This document shows positions 62,378 through 64,000 of a stretch of 64,000 nucleotides of DNA, piece by piece (the first letter of the stretch is position 1; each line of letters opens with the position of its first letter). A program made the translations under genes and the position numbers. The stretch comes from Mangrovibacter yixingensis (GTDB lineage Bacteria > Pseudomonadota > Gammaproteobacteria > Enterobacterales > Enterobacteriaceae). The notes below the pieces were generated by a model. It saw only the letters and a program-made list of their open reading frames with translations, had not been told where the DNA came from and ran no database searches. The DNA is taken from positions 1,178,001 to 1,242,000 of the forward strand of contig NZ_JAIVKM010000001.1 of the NCBI RefSeq assembly GCF_020523985.1, given 5' to 3'.

Positions 62378-62983
62378 TTATTTGAGACCTTCCGCTTTCA
62401 GTGCCGCCATAACCGCAGGGCGGGCATGCATCCTTTCCATAAACGCATTGATATGTTCGAATTGGCTCATATCGAGTGACAACGCGTATCCCCAGTTGAG
62501 CACCGTAAATAAATAAGCATCGGCCACACTAAAACGTTGCCCCATTAACCAGTGCTTATTACTGAGCGCATCATTGACCAGACTCATTTTTTTCAGCAGT
62601 TTGCTTGTACAACTCGCTTTCCAGGACTCTGGTGTTTCAGCAGAGAACAGGGGAGTGAAGCCTTTGTGCAACTCAGTGGCAATAAAATTCAGCCAGGAAA
62701 GCGCCTGATAACGGGACAGCGTGCCAACGGGGGGGAGGAGCTGGCGGTCTGGTACCTGGTCGGCAATATATTGGACAATCACCGCACCTTCTGTCAGCAA
62801 TGTTTCGTTATCCAACAACAGAGCGGGAACTTGTCCGGTTGGGTTGATAGACCAGAAATCTTCACCACTTTCTGTGGTTTTATCCTGTAAATCCACCCGT
62901 GACAGAGTGAAATCAAGGCCGCTCTCACGCAAAACAATATGTGGTGACAAAGAACATGCGCCTGCTTTATAAAACAATTTCAT
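62378..62983 (-). CDS. gstA: Glutathione S-transferase
   Basis: 201-residue beta-class GST, the E. coli GstA length. Thioredoxin-like N domain (1-80) beginning [20 protein letters not shown] with the active-site Cys10, [20 protein letters not shown] for glutathione, and a helical C domain (about 88-201) ending AALKAEGLK. Conjugates glutathione to electrophiles. Shares the minus strand with dtpA, which is transcribed before it. Confidence 0.95.
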   Translation of the reverse strand: MKLFYKAGACSLSPHIVLRESGLDFTLSRVDLQDKTTESGEDFWSINPTGQVPALLLDNETLLTEGAVIVQYIADQVPDRQLLPPVGTLSRYQALSWLNFIATELHKGFTPLFSAETPESWKASCTSKLLKKMSLVNDALSNKHWLMGQRFSVADAYLFTVLNWGYALSLDMSQFEHINAFMERMHARPAVMAALKAEGLK

Positions 62984-63152
62984 CGGTAAGGCTCCTTGTG
63001 TAACAGCCAGGTATGGGATTGCTTAGAAGGATGGTAGTTGGCAAGGAAGAGAAAGAAAAGCAGAATGAAAGGCGCTAAGCAAAAGTACAGGTTGGTAATA
63101 CATAGCCACTGTACTCAGGTACAGTGACTATTATGCTGTTTCCCCAGAATAA

Positions 63153-64000
63153 TCAGGCAGTCACTGTCTGTGGCTCGCTGGCTTTCTTGTCGTCGTCCTG
63201 CGTCATGCGGTGCAGTTTTGGCGCTGTCAGCAGCATTAACAGAGCAATAATGCCAGTGGTAATCCCAATTTGCAGGAAGACATGGCCATAAACCTGCAGA
63301 GACTCTACTGGGTTAGTGACATTCTCTGGTACAGCCATCAGGTTTGCGACTTTACCCGCAATAATTGCAGCACCAGCTGTAGTCAGGAACCAGCTCCCCA
63401 TGATGAAGCCCATCAGGCGCTGTGGAACTAATTGTGCCACCATCGCAAGGCCAAGGCCGGAAATCATCAGCTCACCAATACTTTGCAATGCGTAGCTGGC
63501 AATTAACCAGTTAACCGACACAATACCTGCATCTGTGGCAAAACGAGCCCCTACGGGCAGGATCAGGAACGCACCGGAACACAACACCATACCAATCGCA
63601 AATTTGACAGGCATTGGCAGGCGGTCGCCCATTTTGTTGTAAATGGCTGCAAGGATTGGGCTGCCAATCATAATCCAAAACGGGTTCAGTGCCTGGTATT
63701 GTTCAGGTTCGAAAGCAATACCCAGAATACTGTGCTCAACATTGCGGATAGCAAAAAAGTTCAGTGAGGTAGGCATTTGGCTGTAAAGAACAAAGAACAC
63801 CACTGCTTCCAGCATCAGCAAAAACGCAACAACCATTTTACGGCGTGCAGCGCCTTGCAAGGCAGCAGCTTCTTTAGCAAAAATCGCGACAATACCCAAA
63901 GCGATGACACCCAGTGCGAAACGGGCGATTTGCTGGTTATGCAGTAACCAGGTGGCTATGGCAATCAGAACAAGAACACCAACCAGAGTGGCAAACAGTT
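63153..64000 (-). CDS. dtpA: Dipeptide/tripeptide permease A, 3' part (cut by window edge)
   Basis: C-terminal 281 residues of a proton-dependent oligopeptide transporter (POT/PTR2). The frame is open to the window end; the apparent start at 63899 is an internal TTG. Visible are [68 protein letters not shown] and [25 protein letters not shown], close to E. coli DtpA (500 residues). A CACTGTAC/GTACAGTG hairpin (63107-63126) follows the gene. Confidence 0.95.
   Translation of the reverse strand, partial: LFATLVGVLVLIAIATWLLHNQQIARFALGVIALGIVAIFAKEAAALQGAARRKMVVAFLLMLEAVVFFVLYSQMPTSLNFFAIRNVEHSILGIAFEPEQYQALNPFWIMIGSPILAAIYNKMGDRLPMPVKFAIGMVLCSGAFLILPVGARFATDAGIVSVNWLIASYALQSIGELMISGLGLAMVAQLVPQRLMGFIMGSWFLTTAGAAIIAGKVANLMAVPENVTNPVESLQVYGHVFLQIGITTGIIALLMLLTAPKLHRMTQDDDKKASEPQTVTA

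Noticed and set aside
63000..63152. CACTGTAC/GTACAGTG hairpin after dtpA as a terminator
   Set aside because: No U-tract follows on either strand, so it is not called a terminator, only mentioned with dtpA.

Overview
The window is a chromosomal segment of a member of the Enterobacteriaceae (gamma-Proteobacteria). The gene order follows the Escherichia coli K-12 thrS-to-dtpA region almost gene for gene, and most proteins look like close E. coli homologues of nearly the same length. The proteins are still clearly divergent, several E. coli genes are missing and a few others are inserted, so this is a related genus rather than Escherichia; which genus cannot be told from the sequence alone. No phage, IS element, CRISPR array or plasmid function was seen. 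Homology statements come from recalled family sequences, not from a database search.

Layout. 1-6235: translation block (thrS 3' end, infC with an AUU start, rpmI, rplT, the pheM leader with its attenuator, pheS, pheT, ihfA). 6461-9294: vitamin B12 uptake genes btuC and btuD with the peroxidase btuE between them, then nlpC. 9583-16855: ydiV/rflP, selO, aroH (with a TrpR operator), ppsR and ppsA (with a Cra operator). 17122-20895: an accessory two-gene sugar operon (GPH symporter plus cytoplasmic GH3 glycosidase) where E. coli carries the ydi fatty-acid and shikimate genes. 20967-21118: the RprA small RNA with its RcsB box. 21265-31990: ydiK, ydiJ, menI and the complete sufABCDSE Fe-S assembly operon behind a Fur box. 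32471-35211: lpp, pykF and two tRNA-Val(GAC) genes. 35362-44898: mdtK, ribE, cfa, ydhC, ydhB, purR, the tiny ynhF, ydhP and sodB. 45021-52735: mepH, grxD, rnt, gloA, nemA, nemR, an inserted eptA-type phosphoethanolamine transferase, ydhL and ydhF. 52765-52892: a RyhB-like small RNA with a near-consensus Fur box, where E. coli has sodC. 52919-64000: ydhK-ydhJ-ydhI, slyA, slyB, anmK, mliC, pdxH, tyrS, pdxY, gstA and the 3' part of dtpA.

The most interesting content lies between the genes. The window holds two regulatory RNAs that protein-based annotation would miss: RprA (minus strand 20967-21068) and a second-locus RyhB homologue (minus strand about 52765-52860) that keeps the seed-containing core of RyhB and ends in an intrinsic terminator. 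The same window holds the Fur-controlled suf operon and sodB, whose start codon is complementary to the RNA core, so several parts of the iron-sparing response lie close together. Other points are a second exact SlyA operator upstream of cfa, a PmrA-box-like sequence before the eptA homologue, an in-frame 20-residue extension of ynhF, and several unexplained long inverted repeats (21218-21257, 42825-42885, 56900-56950, 58873-58911).

Genes absent relative to E. coli K-12 at the matching positions: hemP (selO/aroH), the ydi cluster (ppsA/rprA), ldtE (sufE/lpp), lhr (grxD/rnt) and sodC (ydhF/ydhK). They may exist elsewhere in the genome.
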